DNA from: Candidatus Vicinibacter proximus
GTDB lineage: Bacteria; Bacteroidota; Bacteroidia; Chitinophagales; Saprospiraceae
Reading direction: 5' to 3'
DNA length: 64,000 nt
Assembly: GCA_016713905.1 (NCBI GenBank)
Contig: JADJOE010000001.1
Span: forward strand, 1-64,000
Below the pieces are notes generated by a model. The model was not told the DNA's origin, made no database searches, and worked only from the letters and a program-made list of their open reading frames with translations. This document shows, one piece after another, positions 34,560 to 44,408 of the stretch. How positions within the stretch are numbered: the first letter of the stretch is position 1; each line of letters starts with the position of its first letter. Made by a program: the position numbers and the translations under genes.

Positions 34560-34627
34560 ACTAAGATGATTTAATAAATTTTGTAGTTGCTGATGAAAAT
34601 TCGATGAAAGAATTGATACATCAAATT

Positions 34628-35011
34628 CTACAACTCATTATATTGAATTTTATCAATGGATAAAAAAGCAGAATTGAATTTCTTTTTTATATTTTCAAGA
34701 GCAGAAGCAGCGTCATTCCTGTTCAAGAATGCGCCTGCCTTCAAATGGTAATATGGCTCTTTGTATTCCCATTTAACAGGATAGGTGAATTGCTTTTGAA
34801 AATCTATTCTTGTCGCCTCCATCTGTCTGCGATCTACTGTAGTAATGACTGTGATGCGCCAACCGGATATGTGTGTAATACTCTTGTTTATCCTCAGATA
34901 TTGATTCATCATTGAGATTATCGACGGTTCTGCATCTATTTGAACTCCTGCCTGTGCATTTCCATGTAAGCACATCAGTAGCATGAAAACAATTATATAC
35001 AGATACTTCAT
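34628..35011 (-). CDS. Secreted SPOR-like domain protein
   Basis: 127 residues from ATG 35011; the frame is open to a TTG at 35041, but the signal peptide MKYLYIIVFMLLMCLHGNAQ starts at the ATG. The C-terminal part (ISGWRITVITTVDRRQMEAT, then EPYYHLKAGAFLNRNDAASA, then IKKKFNSAFLS) has the beta-alpha-beta spacing of SPOR domains, which bind denuded peptidoglycan glycan strands. Between secA and rodA, consistent with a wall-related role, though this is inference. Confidence 0.7.
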   Translation of the reverse strand: MKYLYIIVFMLLMCLHGNAQAGVQIDAEPSIISMMNQYLRINKSITHISGWRITVITTVDRRQMEATRIDFQKQFTYPVKWEYKEPYYHLKAGAFLNRNDAASALENIKKKFNSAFLSIDKIQYNEL

Positions 35012-35047
35012 AAACTTAATTTTTCGATTCCTTTCCTGCAAATTTTC

Positions 35048-38000
35048 TTAGCCCAATCCTGCACCATGGCAGTTTTTATATTTTTTGCCACTTCCGCAGG
35101 GACACACATCATTCCTTCCAATTTTAGGTGCACTGTTACGCACGGTTTGTACTTGTGGAATGGATTCTCTGCCTGCCTGTTCCGCTGCACGTCTTGCCCT
35201 TTCATCTTCCTGACTTTTATTCGTCCTTACTCTGCTGAGGTCTGTACTTTGTTGCCTCGCCTCCTTCACTTCTTGATTCACAGTGATCATTAATTTTCCT
35301 TTTGCGAGATAGGAAGTAATATCCTGGTTCATTTTAAAAACCAACATCTCAAAAAGTTTGTAGGCTTCCATTTTATAAATAACCAATGGATCTTTTTGCT
35401 CAAAGGAGGCTGCCTGTACGGATTCCTTCAATTCATCCATATTACGTAGATGCTCCTTCCAATTGGTATCGAGAATACTTAAAGCTACTGACCGTTCTAT
35501 ATCCCTCATGATACTGTTCCCCTTAGACTTAACTGCTTTTTCCAGCTCTGCAGATATGGGTAGCGGTTCTTTTAATTCGTCTACAAAAGGAACTACAATC
35601 CGTTGGTATCTGTGACCCTCATTTTTATATACATCCGTTATATAAGGAAACAGGATTTCCTTGATCTGTGATTCTTTCTTTTCATAGTGGGTAAAAAACT
35701 GTCTGTGGTATTCATTTTGTAGATCAGGTAATGGAGATTCTTTAAAAAATGCAGCATCTATCTCTGGTTCAAAACCAAACATGGTGATGGAGTCATTGAT
35801 AAATGATTCAAGATCTCCTGACGCTCTTGCATTTTTAACCAGTGCATCGAGTGTAGAATTAAACATATAACTCAGATCCACCGCAAGTCGCTCACCGTAT
35901 AGCGCATGATCTCTCTTTTTATAAATTGCTTCGCGCTGGATATTCATGACATCATCGTATTCCAGGAGTCGCTTACGCATCCCGAAATTGTTCTCTTCCA
36001 CTTTCTTTTGGGCTCTTTCAATAGATTTGGTCACCATGGAATGTTGCATTACCTCACCTTCTTTATGTCCAAGTTTGTCCATAATTCCGGTAATTCGATC
36101 CGAGTTAAACAACCTCATGAGATTGTCTTCAAAGGATACGAAAAACTGGGAAGATCCCGGATCTCCCTGCCTTCCTGCACGACCCCTCAACTGTCTGTCC
36201 ACCCTTCGGGATTCGTGCCGCTCGGTACCAATGATCGCCAGACCACCAGATTTCTTCACTTCATCAGAAATTTTTATGTCTGTTCCCCTACCGGCCATGT
36301 TGGTGGCAATGGTAACTTTCCCTGCTTTACCTGCTTCTGCTACTATTTCTGCTTCCCTTTGGTGTTGTTTGGCGTTCAGCACACTGTGTGCAATGCCTCT
36401 CAGTTGAAGCATTCTCGCCAATTTTTCTGAAATATCTACGGAAGTAGTACCCACAAGAACAGGCCTTCCTGAGTTGGTACATTTTTCAATTTCTTCGATG
36501 ACTGCATTGAATTTTTCACGGGCTGTTTTGTACACCAGATCCTCACGGTCATCTCTGACCACAGGCCGATTGGTTGGAATGACCACAACGTCCAATTTGT
36601 AAATCTGCCAGAACTCTCCGGCTTCGGTTTCAGCAGTACCGGTCATACCGGCAAGCTTATGGTACATCCTGAAATAATTCTGCAGGGTAACCGTGGCATA
36701 AGTTTGTGTAAGTTCCCCAACTTTTACATTTTCTTTCGCCTCCAGTGCCTGGTGCAATCCATCAGAATACCTTCTGCCTTCCAGCATACGTCCGGTGCCT
36801 TCATCCACAATTTTTACCTCTCCATCCAGGACAACATATTCCTCGTCTTTCTCAAATAAGGTATACGCCTTAAGCAATTGACTTACACAATGTAATCGTT
36901 GGGATTTTATGGCAAACTCATTGAGTATTTTCTCCTTCTGGGCTGTAATTTCTTCTTTTTTAAGATTCTCATCCTGGTCAATTTTATGAAGGGATTCCGC
37001 CAAATCAGGAATGATAAAAAACGAAGGCTCAGATTCCCCGGTAGCCATAAAATCTTCTCCTCTTGGGGTAAGTTCTACCTGACGGTTTTTTTCATCAATC
37101 GTAAACAACAATGGCTCATCAGCCACCTTCATGTTTCGATTCTGCTCCTGCATGTAAAAATTCTCCGTCTTCTGAAGAATATTCCTGATGCCATCTTCAC
37201 TAAGGAATTTGATCAGTGGCCTGGATTTGGGTAAAGTTCTGTATGCTCTGAACAATGCCAAACCTCCTTCACCCTCACCGGATCCTGTCTTGCCTTCTGA
37301 AATTAATTTTCGCGCGTCCGTAAGGAACTGATTGTGCAATTTTCTTTGCTCATTGATGAGCCTTTCTACTTTTGGCTTTAGTTTGTTGTATTCCTCACTC
37401 TCTTCGTCCATATCTACCGGACCTGAAATGATCAATGGAGTTCTTGCATCATCGATCAATACACTATCCACCTCATCCACCATGGAGTAATGATGTTTTC
37501 TCTGGACCTTCTCATCCATGTTACGGACCATATTGTCCCTCAGGTAGTCGAATCCAAATTCATTATTCGTTCCATATATGATGTCACATTCGTAAGCCTT
37601 CTTTCTTTGTGGTGAATGCGGTTTATACTTATCGATACAATCTACACTCAAATGCAGAAATTCAAAAATAGGCCCTACCCACTCAGAGTCTCTTCTGGCC
37701 AAATAATCATTGACCGTGACAATGTGTACCCCTTCACCGGACAAACCATTCAAGTAAGCGGGCAAAGTGGCCACTAAGGTTTTTCCTTCCCCGGTACCCA
37801 TTTCGGCAATCTTACCATCATGAAGAACCATTCCGCCTATGAGCTGAACATCATAATGCACCATGTTCCATACAATGTCACCACCTGCTGCAGACCAACT
37901 GTTGGAATAAAATGCTTTATCCCCATCCAGATTTATGTATGACCTGGAGACAGAAAGGTCCCTGTCTCGGTCGGTTGCTGTTACCTCCAGGGTGGTATTA

Positions 38001-38365
38001 TTGGTAAAGCGATAGGCAGTTTCTTTTACCACCGCAAATGCTTCGGGCAATATTTCCCTGAGAATTTCTTCAATCATGCCGTCACGCTCTTTTCGTTCCC
38101 GGTCAATGTCGTTGAAAATATCCTCCTTGGTATGAATATCGGGTTCTGCTTCAGCCTGTTCACGCAATTGATCAATTTTGGCATCAATTGGAGCCAGGTA
38201 TTCTTTGATTCGGGTTCGGAATTCTAAAGTCTTATTCCGCAACTCATCATTACTGAGTTTGGAATATTCTTGCTGGTAATTGAGAATCAGTTGAATTTTG
38301 GGATTGTATTCCTTTACATCACGATCCTGCTTGGTCCCAAAAACTTTTTTAAGAAAATTAAACAT
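35048..38365 (-). CDS. secA: Preprotein translocase ATPase SecA
   Basis: Motor of Sec-dependent export. 1105 residues, the long form usual in Bacteroidota. Walker A GTGEGKTLVATLPAYLNG, DEVDSVLIDDARTPLIISG (Walker B region), TNMAGRGTDIKISDEV and GRAGRQGDPGSS (helicase motifs V and VI). The tail KIGRNDVCPCGSGKKYKNCH is the zinc-binding SEC-C motif for SecB and lipids. Starts the collinear group secA-SPOR-rodA-tgt-lptF/G. Confidence 0.97.
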   Translation of the reverse strand: MFNFLKKVFGTKQDRDVKEYNPKIQLILNYQQEYSKLSNDELRNKTLEFRTRIKEYLAPIDAKIDQLREQAEAEPDIHTKEDIFNDIDRERKERDGMIEEILREILPEAFAVVKETAYRFTNNTTLEVTATDRDRDLSVSRSYINLDGDKAFYSNSWSAAGGDIVWNMVHYDVQLIGGMVLHDGKIAEMGTGEGKTLVATLPAYLNGLSGEGVHIVTVNDYLARRDSEWVGPIFEFLHLSVDCIDKYKPHSPQRKKAYECDIIYGTNNEFGFDYLRDNMVRNMDEKVQRKHHYSMVDEVDSVLIDDARTPLIISGPVDMDEESEEYNKLKPKVERLINEQRKLHNQFLTDARKLISEGKTGSGEGEGGLALFRAYRTLPKSRPLIKFLSEDGIRNILQKTENFYMQEQNRNMKVADEPLLFTIDEKNRQVELTPRGEDFMATGESEPSFFIIPDLAESLHKIDQDENLKKEEITAQKEKILNEFAIKSQRLHCVSQLLKAYTLFEKDEEYVVLDGEVKIVDEGTGRMLEGRRYSDGLHQALEAKENVKVGELTQTYATVTLQNYFRMYHKLAGMTGTAETEAGEFWQIYKLDVVVIPTNRPVVRDDREDLVYKTAREKFNAVIEEIEKCTNSGRPVLVGTTSVDISEKLARMLQLRGIAHSVLNAKQHQREAEIVAEAGKAGKVTIATNMAGRGTDIKISDEVKKSGGLAIIGTERHESRRVDRQLRGRAGRQGDPGSSQFFVSFEDNLMRLFNSDRITGIMDKLGHKEGEVMQHSMVTKSIERAQKKVEENNFGMRKRLLEYDDVMNIQREAIYKKRDHALYGERLAVDLSYMFNSTLDALVKNARASGDLESFINDSITMFGFEPEIDAAFFKESPLPDLQNEYHRQFFTHYEKKESQIKEILFPYITDVYKNEGHRYQRIVVPFVDELKEPLPISAELEKAVKSKGNSIMRDIERSVALSILDTNWKEHLRNMDELKESVQAASFEQKDPLVIYKMEAYKLFEMLVFKMNQDITSYLAKGKLMITVNQEVKEARQQSTDLSRVRTNKSQEDERARRAAEQAGRESIPQVQTVRNSAPKIGRNDVCPCGSGKKYKNCHGAGLG

Positions 38366-38387
38366 CTGTTCGAATTAAATAAGGAGG

Positions 38388-38395
38388 CAAAATTA
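38388..38395 (-). promoter_or_regulatory. Bacteroidota -7 element of secA
   Basis: Minus strand TAATTTTG (TAnnTTTG), 23 bp before the secA ATG. Confidence 0.5.
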
Positions 38396-38672
38396 ATGGA
38401 TATTACGGAGTATGGGAGTGAATATTGTGTCACAAACCATACCATATTGACTAATCATGTCAATATGGCAGTCATGTTTGCGGATTTGATAAGTTTGTAA
38501 GTTAAAATCCGACTTCCATTGAAATTCCATTATGTCATTAGATTTGATAATTCGCTAAAAAGTTTTTGGTATATACTGCCACTTTTTTAGCGCTCGAACG
38601 TTACATATTGGACAATATGGACTTTTTCCCCTGGTAAATGTTCGTTAAAGTCGTGTTTCATTACTTAATTCC

Positions 38673-38680
38673 TATTTTTG
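38673..38680 (+). promoter_or_regulatory. Bacteroidota -7 element of the metalloprotease gene
   Basis: TATTTTTG (TAnnTTTG), 20 bp before the ATG at 38700. Confidence 0.5.
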
Positions 38681-38699
38681 CAGTAAATCCAACTCCTTC

Positions 38700-41600
38700 A
38701 TGAAAAAAGCATTTTTACTATTGAGTTTCACCTTCTTTATTGCTTCGATAAGTTTAGTGGCTCAAAAGCCGGTTTGGAAACTGGCCCCTGGTTCCAAAAA
38801 CCTGGTCCCAACTGAACAAATGAGCCCGTCCTGGCGATCCATCAAGGCGTATCAGCAATTTGAAATCAATTTCAATACACTTAGGTCTTTTATTTTGACA
38901 CAAGCCCCTGCTGAAAATCAATTTGGTAAAACCATATCTATTTCCTTACCCATGCCGGATGGAAATGTGCGTGAATTCCACATCATGGAATCACCGGTAA
39001 TGGAGCCGGAATTGGCTCTGAAATATCCCGAAATTAAAACTTACAAGGGCAGCGATGGGATGAACTACATGAGGTTGTTCATGACAAACTCAGAACTCAA
39101 AGCATATATCCTTACCGATCAGGGTGATGTGGTGATCGAACCCCTTGTTAAAGGTAATGCGGACAATTATGGTGTTTACTGGGCTAAAAACATTGAAGTT
39201 GACCCATCAGGACTTTCCCTAGCTTGTGGTGAAGGTGGCAGAGTGGTTTTTACAGATCAAAATAAAACTAAGGAAGATCACGGACACACGCTAGCGGCTT
39301 CTGTATTGAGTGCTCAACCCGTTATCCTCCATACTTACCGACTTGCCCTGGCTTGCACAGGAGAGTGGGGAATGGCTTCCGGTCTAGGTGGCGGATCTGT
39401 GCAAACTGCGCTCGCCAAAATGGCAGATGCACTTACTTATGCAAATGCAGTTTATGAAAAAGATTTTGCCATTCACATCAACTTATGTGCAAATAATGAT
39501 AAAATTGTTTTTCTAAATCCCAACAATGACCCATATGACAACAATGGCTCAGGCGGTTCATTGTTAGATCAAAATCCAGGTGTTGTTAATCCCATTATTA
39601 CACCCGGATTTTATGAATATGGCCATGTATTTAACATTGCCTGTACAGATGTAGGTGGCATCGCTTCATTAGGATCTGTATGTGCAACTTCAGGAAAAGC
39701 CCGTGGCGTAACTTGCTGGTATACCACCGATGTGGCCTATGTGGCACAGAGAATTTTTTGTCATGAAATGGGGCATCAATTCAGTGCTTCTCACACCTTT
39801 TCGAACTGCAATGGCAATGAAAGTGGCACCAGATATGAACCGGGTGGAGGAACAACTATCATGTCCTACAGCGGGCTTTGCGGCAATTTGAATATTGAAT
39901 CCTCAAACCTCCCTCATCCTAACTTTTTCCATACCAATTCCCTGGAACAGGTGATTGGCTTTACCAGAGGAATGACTTGCGGAGTGAAAAAAGATGCAGG
40001 AAACACCTATCCATCCGCAACCATTTTAACCAAACAAGGTCTGTATTTACCGATCCAAACACCATTTGAATTGAAAGGGAGCGGATCTGATTTGGAAGAT
40101 ACGACCTTGACTTTTGGCTGGGAACAATTCGACAATGGCGCTTATGGAGATTTGTTGGGTGATGTTTCCGAAAATGGCCCACTTTTCAGAGTGCTTTTCC
40201 CGGGATCAAGTCCCAACCGGACCATTCCACAATGGAATTCCATTATTAACCTGGATAATGTAGATGTCAGAGAGTTCCTGCCAAAAAATACCAGGGATTT
40301 GAAATTCCGGTTCGTAGTACGTGACAACCACCCTGGGGCAGGGGGTAGCACGTATGAATTACTCAAACTTAAAGTTTCAGAAAACGCCGGACCGTTTGCG
40401 GTTAAGTTTCCTAATGCTACTTCAGACCGTCTCGTAAAAAATACCTGTAACACCATCAAATGGAATGTCAACAAAACCAATGAGGCCCCGGTCAACTGCC
40501 AAAAAGTAGACATATTGATGTTTAAAGGCAGGGAATACAATAATCCAATACTTTTAAAAGCCAATACAGACAATGATGGCAGTGAATTGGTTGATATTCC
40601 GGATATTGGGAATAACATCAGGGTAAGAATCTGGATCAGAGCCGCAGATCATATCTTTTTTGACATCTCTGATGCTGACATCCTGATTATCGAAAGCACC
40701 ACTCCTAAAGTAAGTATGGGCGTAAGCCCTAATGTCGCTACTTTATGTCTTCCAGACATTCTGAATGTGACGGTCAGATCCTGTGCGTTTGGAGGATTTA
40801 GCGGCAACGTTAATTTATTTGTGGAAAGTGGACTACCAGCAGGATCGACTTATCAATTCAGCAAACCAATATTGGGTCCAAATGAGGAATCCAATTTGTC
40901 CCTTGATTTAAGAAACCTGACTGGCAAGGCTAGTCTTAAATTAGTCATTGCTGCAATTACCCCTGCAGGAGATACCCTAAGGGATGAATTGAATGTAAAT
41001 GCCATAAAAAACGATTTTTCTGATGGTTCTCTTTTATCTCCTTTCAGGAGTGAACGAGGCTTGACTGAAACCCCTCTTTTCAGATGGAAAAAAAGCGATA
41101 ATGCAGATTCTTATCACTTTGAATTAGCCACTTCACCAGCATTTGGCAATACGATCTTATATTCTGAACAATTTGTTTTCGTGGACAGTCTGAGATTGCC
41201 AATCCTTTTGAAGGAAAACACTATTTACTATTGGCGATTAATTCCAGTTAATCTATGCGGCGAAGGAGGATCATCTGAAATTTTTGTTTTCCAGACAAAA
41301 AATAAATCCTGTATCGACCAACCTTTTACCGGAAATCCTATAGGCCTATTTCCAAGCCGTACGAATACAACGGCCATTCCTATTGCCTTTTCCGGTAGAT
41401 TGTCGGATATGAATGTAAATGGTTTACAAATTCAGGCAGACGCGGTCCGTGATGTAAACATTAACCTGATCAGCCCTGCCGGAACCAAGGTTAATTTATT
41501 CAATTACAATTGTGCAGTGACCCTCGATTTTGATTGCAGTTTTGATGATGAGGCGCCAATTGGACTTACTTGTCCTCCTACCCGAGGCACAAGAATGAGA

Positions 41601-42341
41601 CCATTCGAACCATTAGGTAAACTGATTGGGGAAGATCTGAAGGGAGATTGGAAACTGGAGATCGTCACAAAAAATACATTCCGAACAGGACAACTGGAAA
41701 ATTTTACGCTTCAATATTGTGCAGACCTTACCGTAGAAGCTCCGGCATTGGTTAACAATGGTCCTCTCAAACTTCAGGTAGGGGAAACCAAAAGTGTAGA
41801 CAACCAATTATTGCTGTGTACAGACAAAGACAATGTTCCAAATGATCTTGTGTATACACTTGTGTACATTCCAAATTTTGGAGAGCTTAAATTAAATGGA
41901 AATGTACTCGTGTACGGCAGCACATTTACCCAAAAAGATGTGGACGATAATCGGTTGAGCTATACCCATAATGGTTCAACCAATTACTATGATGGTTTTT
42001 CATACACCTTAAACGATGGAAGAGGCGGTTGGCTGGGAATTGAAAATTTCCAAATTCTGGTAGGACCTGTTGCTACTGATAATCCTAAAAATGATGTACT
42101 GATTTCAGCTTTTCCGAATCCTACAAAAGGGATGTTGGTTGTAAATATAGAAGCGCAAGGAAACACTTCAGGTGCTGTCCTAAGTTTTAAAAATCTGAAC
42201 GGAAAAACTCTTTTGGAAAGAAAGTTGTTTGGAGAAAAAAATATGAATCTTGACTTACACCAATATTCAGATGGGGTTTATTTTCTTGAATATAAATCAG
42301 GTATTTCAAAGACCACTAAAAAAATTATTCTAACCAGATGA
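38700..42341 (+). CDS. Secreted reprolysin-like zinc metalloprotease with P domain and T9SS sorting domain
   Basis: 1213 residues exported by Sec and then type IX secretion. Signal peptide MKKAFLLLSFTFFIASISLVAQ; pro-region to about 210. Metzincin catalytic domain with HEMGHQFSASH (His355, Glu356, His359, His365) and a Met-turn candidate in TTIMSYSGLCG. Then Ig-like/fibronectin-like modules (about 430-860), a proprotein convertase P domain (about 870-1012, DVNINLISPAGTKVNLF) and a C-terminal sorting domain (about 1127-1213, ISAFPNPTKGMLVVNI to the end IILTR), the T9SS signal. Likely an extracellular or surface protease. Monocistronic: own promoter and terminator. Confidence 0.93.
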   Translation: MKKAFLLLSFTFFIASISLVAQKPVWKLAPGSKNLVPTEQMSPSWRSIKAYQQFEINFNTLRSFILTQAPAENQFGKTISISLPMPDGNVREFHIMESPVMEPELALKYPEIKTYKGSDGMNYMRLFMTNSELKAYILTDQGDVVIEPLVKGNADNYGVYWAKNIEVDPSGLSLACGEGGRVVFTDQNKTKEDHGHTLAASVLSAQPVILHTYRLALACTGEWGMASGLGGGSVQTALAKMADALTYANAVYEKDFAIHINLCANNDKIVFLNPNNDPYDNNGSGGSLLDQNPGVVNPIITPGFYEYGHVFNIACTDVGGIASLGSVCATSGKARGVTCWYTTDVAYVAQRIFCHEMGHQFSASHTFSNCNGNESGTRYEPGGGTTIMSYSGLCGNLNIESSNLPHPNFFHTNSLEQVIGFTRGMTCGVKKDAGNTYPSATILTKQGLYLPIQTPFELKGSGSDLEDTTLTFGWEQFDNGAYGDLLGDVSENGPLFRVLFPGSSPNRTIPQWNSIINLDNVDVREFLPKNTRDLKFRFVVRDNHPGAGGSTYELLKLKVSENAGPFAVKFPNATSDRLVKNTCNTIKWNVNKTNEAPVNCQKVDILMFKGREYNNPILLKANTDNDGSELVDIPDIGNNIRVRIWIRAADHIFFDISDADILIIESTTPKVSMGVSPNVATLCLPDILNVTVRSCAFGGFSGNVNLFVESGLPAGSTYQFSKPILGPNEESNLSLDLRNLTGKASLKLVIAAITPAGDTLRDELNVNAIKNDFSDGSLLSPFRSERGLTETPLFRWKKSDNADSYHFELATSPAFGNTILYSEQFVFVDSLRLPILLKENTIYYWRLIPVNLCGEGGSSEIFVFQTKNKSCIDQPFTGNPIGLFPSRTNTTAIPIAFSGRLSDMNVNGLQIQADAVRDVNINLISPAGTKVNLFNYNCAVTLDFDCSFDDEAPIGLTCPPTRGTRMRPFEPLGKLIGEDLKGDWKLEIVTKNTFRTGQLENFTLQYCADLTVEAPALVNNGPLKLQVGETKSVDNQLLLCTDKDNVPNDLVYTLVYIPNFGELKLNGNVLVYGSTFTQKDVDDNRLSYTHNGSTNYYDGFSYTLNDGRGGWLGIENFQILVGPVATDNPKNDVLISAFPNPTKGMLVVNIEAQGNTSGAVLSFKNLNGKTLLERKLFGEKNMNLDLHQYSDGVYFLEYKSGISKTTKKIILTR

Positions 42342-42365
42342 TGTTGGATTAATTAAATAAATTTT

Positions 42366-42398
42366 AAAAAGTGCAGCCGTTAGCTGCACTTTTTTTTT
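42366..42398 (+). terminator. Terminator between metalloprotease and radical SAM gene (bidirectional)
   Basis: AAAAAGTGCAGC, loop CGTTA, GCTGCACTTTTTTTTT. Poly-A and poly-T on either side let it serve both converging genes. Confidence 0.88.
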
Positions 42399-42429
42399 GT
42401 CACGAAATGCTTTGCAAAGAAAAATCTGA

Positions 42430-43449
42430 TCAGCCTGTAGTAGTTCCTTCCGTACAATTTCTGCAAATATCTATTTGATCTCTCCCTTTAAGAATGGATT
42501 GTCGGAATGCTTTATAATTTTTACCTCTCCAAATGCTGAGAAAATCACTGGTCGCCAATTTGCCTAATTGATGGTCTGCATCCTTATCAAAACAACATGG
42601 TACTACTCTGCCGTCCCAGGTAATCACACAACCCTGCCACATTCTCCAGCATTCATTGTGTAGCGGATTTTTTATTTGGAATGTGCCATCTTCTTTTTTC
42701 TGATAACGGCTGTATACCTCCTGTTCCGGAATAAGCTTAGAACCATGGACATAGTTGTACACCTGTGCAGTTTTTAATTCAATTTTATCTACGCCCAATT
42801 CTTTCGCCAAAGTTTTTAATTCTTCAATTTCATGTTCATTGTGTCTCACCACTAAAAATTGAAATACCAAAAAAGGTGTTTTGGATTTTAGCTTTTCCTT
42901 TGCAGCCACCAGATTTTTTGTGCCTTGCAACACCTTAACAAGATCCCCGCCAATTCTGTATTGTTCATAACTTTCCTGCGTAAGTCCGTCAATAGACAAT
43001 ATCAGCCTGTCCAGTCCACTGCGAACAATTTTTTCACAAGTGTCTTCATCTAAAAAATGTGCATTGGTAGAACTGGAAGTATAAATATTTAACTGGTGGG
43101 CATGACGAACCATGTTCAGTAATTCAGGATTAATAAATGGTTCTCCCTGAAAATAAAAAATCAAATTGGACAAGTGATTTTTCAATGGATCCAGGTATTG
43201 CTTAAATTGATCTAACCTTAGATTTCCTGTAGGTCTTGTAAATGCCCTCAGTCCACTGGGACATTCCGGACACCTTAAATTACAAGCAGTGGTGGGCTCT
43301 ATCGCAACGGTCACCGGCATTCCCCAGTGGATGGACTTGCCACTCATTTTGGAGATCCTGAAAGAAGTCCAGACCTTGAATGTATTCATGGCTTTCCGAA
43401 GAGTCCACTTCTTTAAAAATATTAATCCTTCCAGGTAATCTTGCCTCAT
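42430..43449 (-). CDS. Radical SAM/SPASM domain protein
   Basis: 340 residues from ATG 43449; a frame open to 43557 would overlap the divergent pth gene and has no family match. [4Fe-4S]-AdoMet motif CNLRCPEC (CxxxCxxC) in EPTTACNLRCPECPSGLRAF, then the SPASM-type auxiliary-cluster cysteines in NECWRMWQGCVITWDGRVVP, CCFDKD and ICRNCTEG. Such proteins often modify peptides or proteins, but no precursor peptide is seen nearby, so the substrate is unknown. Divergent from pth with 76 bp between starts. Confidence 0.88.
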   Translation of the reverse strand: MRQDYLEGLIFLKKWTLRKAMNTFKVWTSFRISKMSGKSIHWGMPVTVAIEPTTACNLRCPECPSGLRAFTRPTGNLRLDQFKQYLDPLKNHLSNLIFYFQGEPFINPELLNMVRHAHQLNIYTSSSTNAHFLDEDTCEKIVRSGLDRLILSIDGLTQESYEQYRIGGDLVKVLQGTKNLVAAKEKLKSKTPFLVFQFLVVRHNEHEIEELKTLAKELGVDKIELKTAQVYNYVHGSKLIPEQEVYSRYQKKEDGTFQIKNPLHNECWRMWQGCVITWDGRVVPCCFDKDADHQLGKLATSDFLSIWRGKNYKAFRQSILKGRDQIDICRNCTEGTTTG

Positions 43450-43503
43450 CACTAACAAAGATGGTAATAAAGCAGAAATTGATCGCCTGCTTTTTGAATC
43501 CCT

Positions 43504-43511
43504 TATATTTG
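43504..43511 (+). promoter_or_regulatory. Bacteroidota -7 element of pth
   Basis: TATATTTG (TAnnTTTG), 14 bp before the pth ATG. Confidence 0.5.
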
Positions 43512-43525
43512 CAAAAAAATAGGGA

Positions 43526-44098
43526 ATGAAGTTTCTGATCGCTGGTTTGGGGAACATGCATATTGATTATTTCGGAACCAGACACAATGTTGGTTTTGAA
43601 GTGGTGGACGAACTTGCTGGAAATGCAGAGGCTTCCTGGAGTCAGGATACCCACTGTCATCGTTCGGTAATTAAACATAAAGGCCATCAGTTGATCCTGA
43701 TTAAACCAACCACCTATATGAATCTTAGTGGCAAAGCGGTTCGCTACTGGTTAACGAAAGAGAAGGTGGAACTTAGTAATCTTCTTGTAATCCTGGATGA
43801 TTTGAATATTGAGTTTGGCAGTATAAGACTCAGGGCCGGGGGTTCTGACGGCGGGCATAATGGACTTAAAGATATAGATCTTCAATTGGCTACAAATCAG
43901 TATCCACGTTTGAGGGTAGGCATTGGCGCTAATTTTTCAAAAGGTCGTCAGGTTAATTATGTTTTGGGTAAATGGTCAGAATCTGAAGCCGCCAAAATGC
44001 CGGAAATTCTAAAACTATGTGCAGATACCTGTTTGAGTTTTTGTGCAGAAGGGATGTCCAATGCGATGAATAAATTCAATGCTAAAAAGGTAGAATAA
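43526..44098 (+). CDS. pth: Peptidyl-tRNA hydrolase
   Basis: Releases tRNA from stalled peptidyl-tRNA. 190 residues, usual length. GLGN near the N-terminus (Asn10), catalytic His in GTRHNVGFEVVDEL (His20), KPTTYMNLSGKAV, DDLNIEFGSIRLR and GGSDGGHNGLKDI all match the family. One base separates its stop from the next start, so it is probably co-transcribed with the DUF2905 gene. Confidence 0.96.
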   Translation: MKFLIAGLGNMHIDYFGTRHNVGFEVVDELAGNAEASWSQDTHCHRSVIKHKGHQLILIKPTTYMNLSGKAVRYWLTKEKVELSNLLVILDDLNIEFGSIRLRAGGSDGGHNGLKDIDLQLATNQYPRLRVGIGANFSKGRQVNYVLGKWSESEAAKMPEILKLCADTCLSFCAEGMSNAMNKFNAKKVE

Positions 44099-44099
44099 A

Positions 44100-44327
44100 A
44101 TGAACCCCGAAATCGCCAAATGGTTTGCTTTAACCGGTATTTTATTGTTGATTGCGGCTCTTATCATTTATTTTTTAGGCCCATATTTGAAATGGATCGG
44201 TCATTTGCCCGGTGACATTGCCTTCAAAAAGGAAGGTTTTAGTTTTTACTTTCCATTGAGTACAATGATTTTGTTTTCCATTTTGTTAAATTTAATTGTC
44301 AGGCTGGTCAGATTTCTGAGTCAATAA
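44100..44327 (+). CDS. DUF2905 small membrane protein
   Basis: 75 residues with two TM helices (about 7-28 and 50-70) around the conserved GPYLKWIGHLPGDIAFKKEG FSFYFPL-type segment. Function unknown across the family; the segment between the helices is its hallmark. Directly after pth. Confidence 0.9.
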   Translation: MNPEIAKWFALTGILLLIAALIIYFLGPYLKWIGHLPGDIAFKKEGFSFYFPLSTMILFSILLNLIVRLVRFLSQ

Positions 44328-44408
44328 GCAAGCTGAATCCGGATTATTTAAAATAATATATATAAATAATTATAATATTTTCGATCTTTGTTGATCCTAA
44401 CAGGGATT

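Larger units (their letters stand above)
38366..38699. other. Divergent intergenic region secA / metalloprotease
   Basis: Contains one -7 element for each side. No ORF or RNA gene recognised; ACCATATTGAC and GTCAATATGG near 38450-38468 form a weak inverted repeat. Confidence 0.45.

Noticed and set aside
43449..43557. Longer N-terminus of the radical SAM protein
   Set aside because: Would overlap the start of pth on the other strand and adds no conserved sequence; ATG 43449 fits better.
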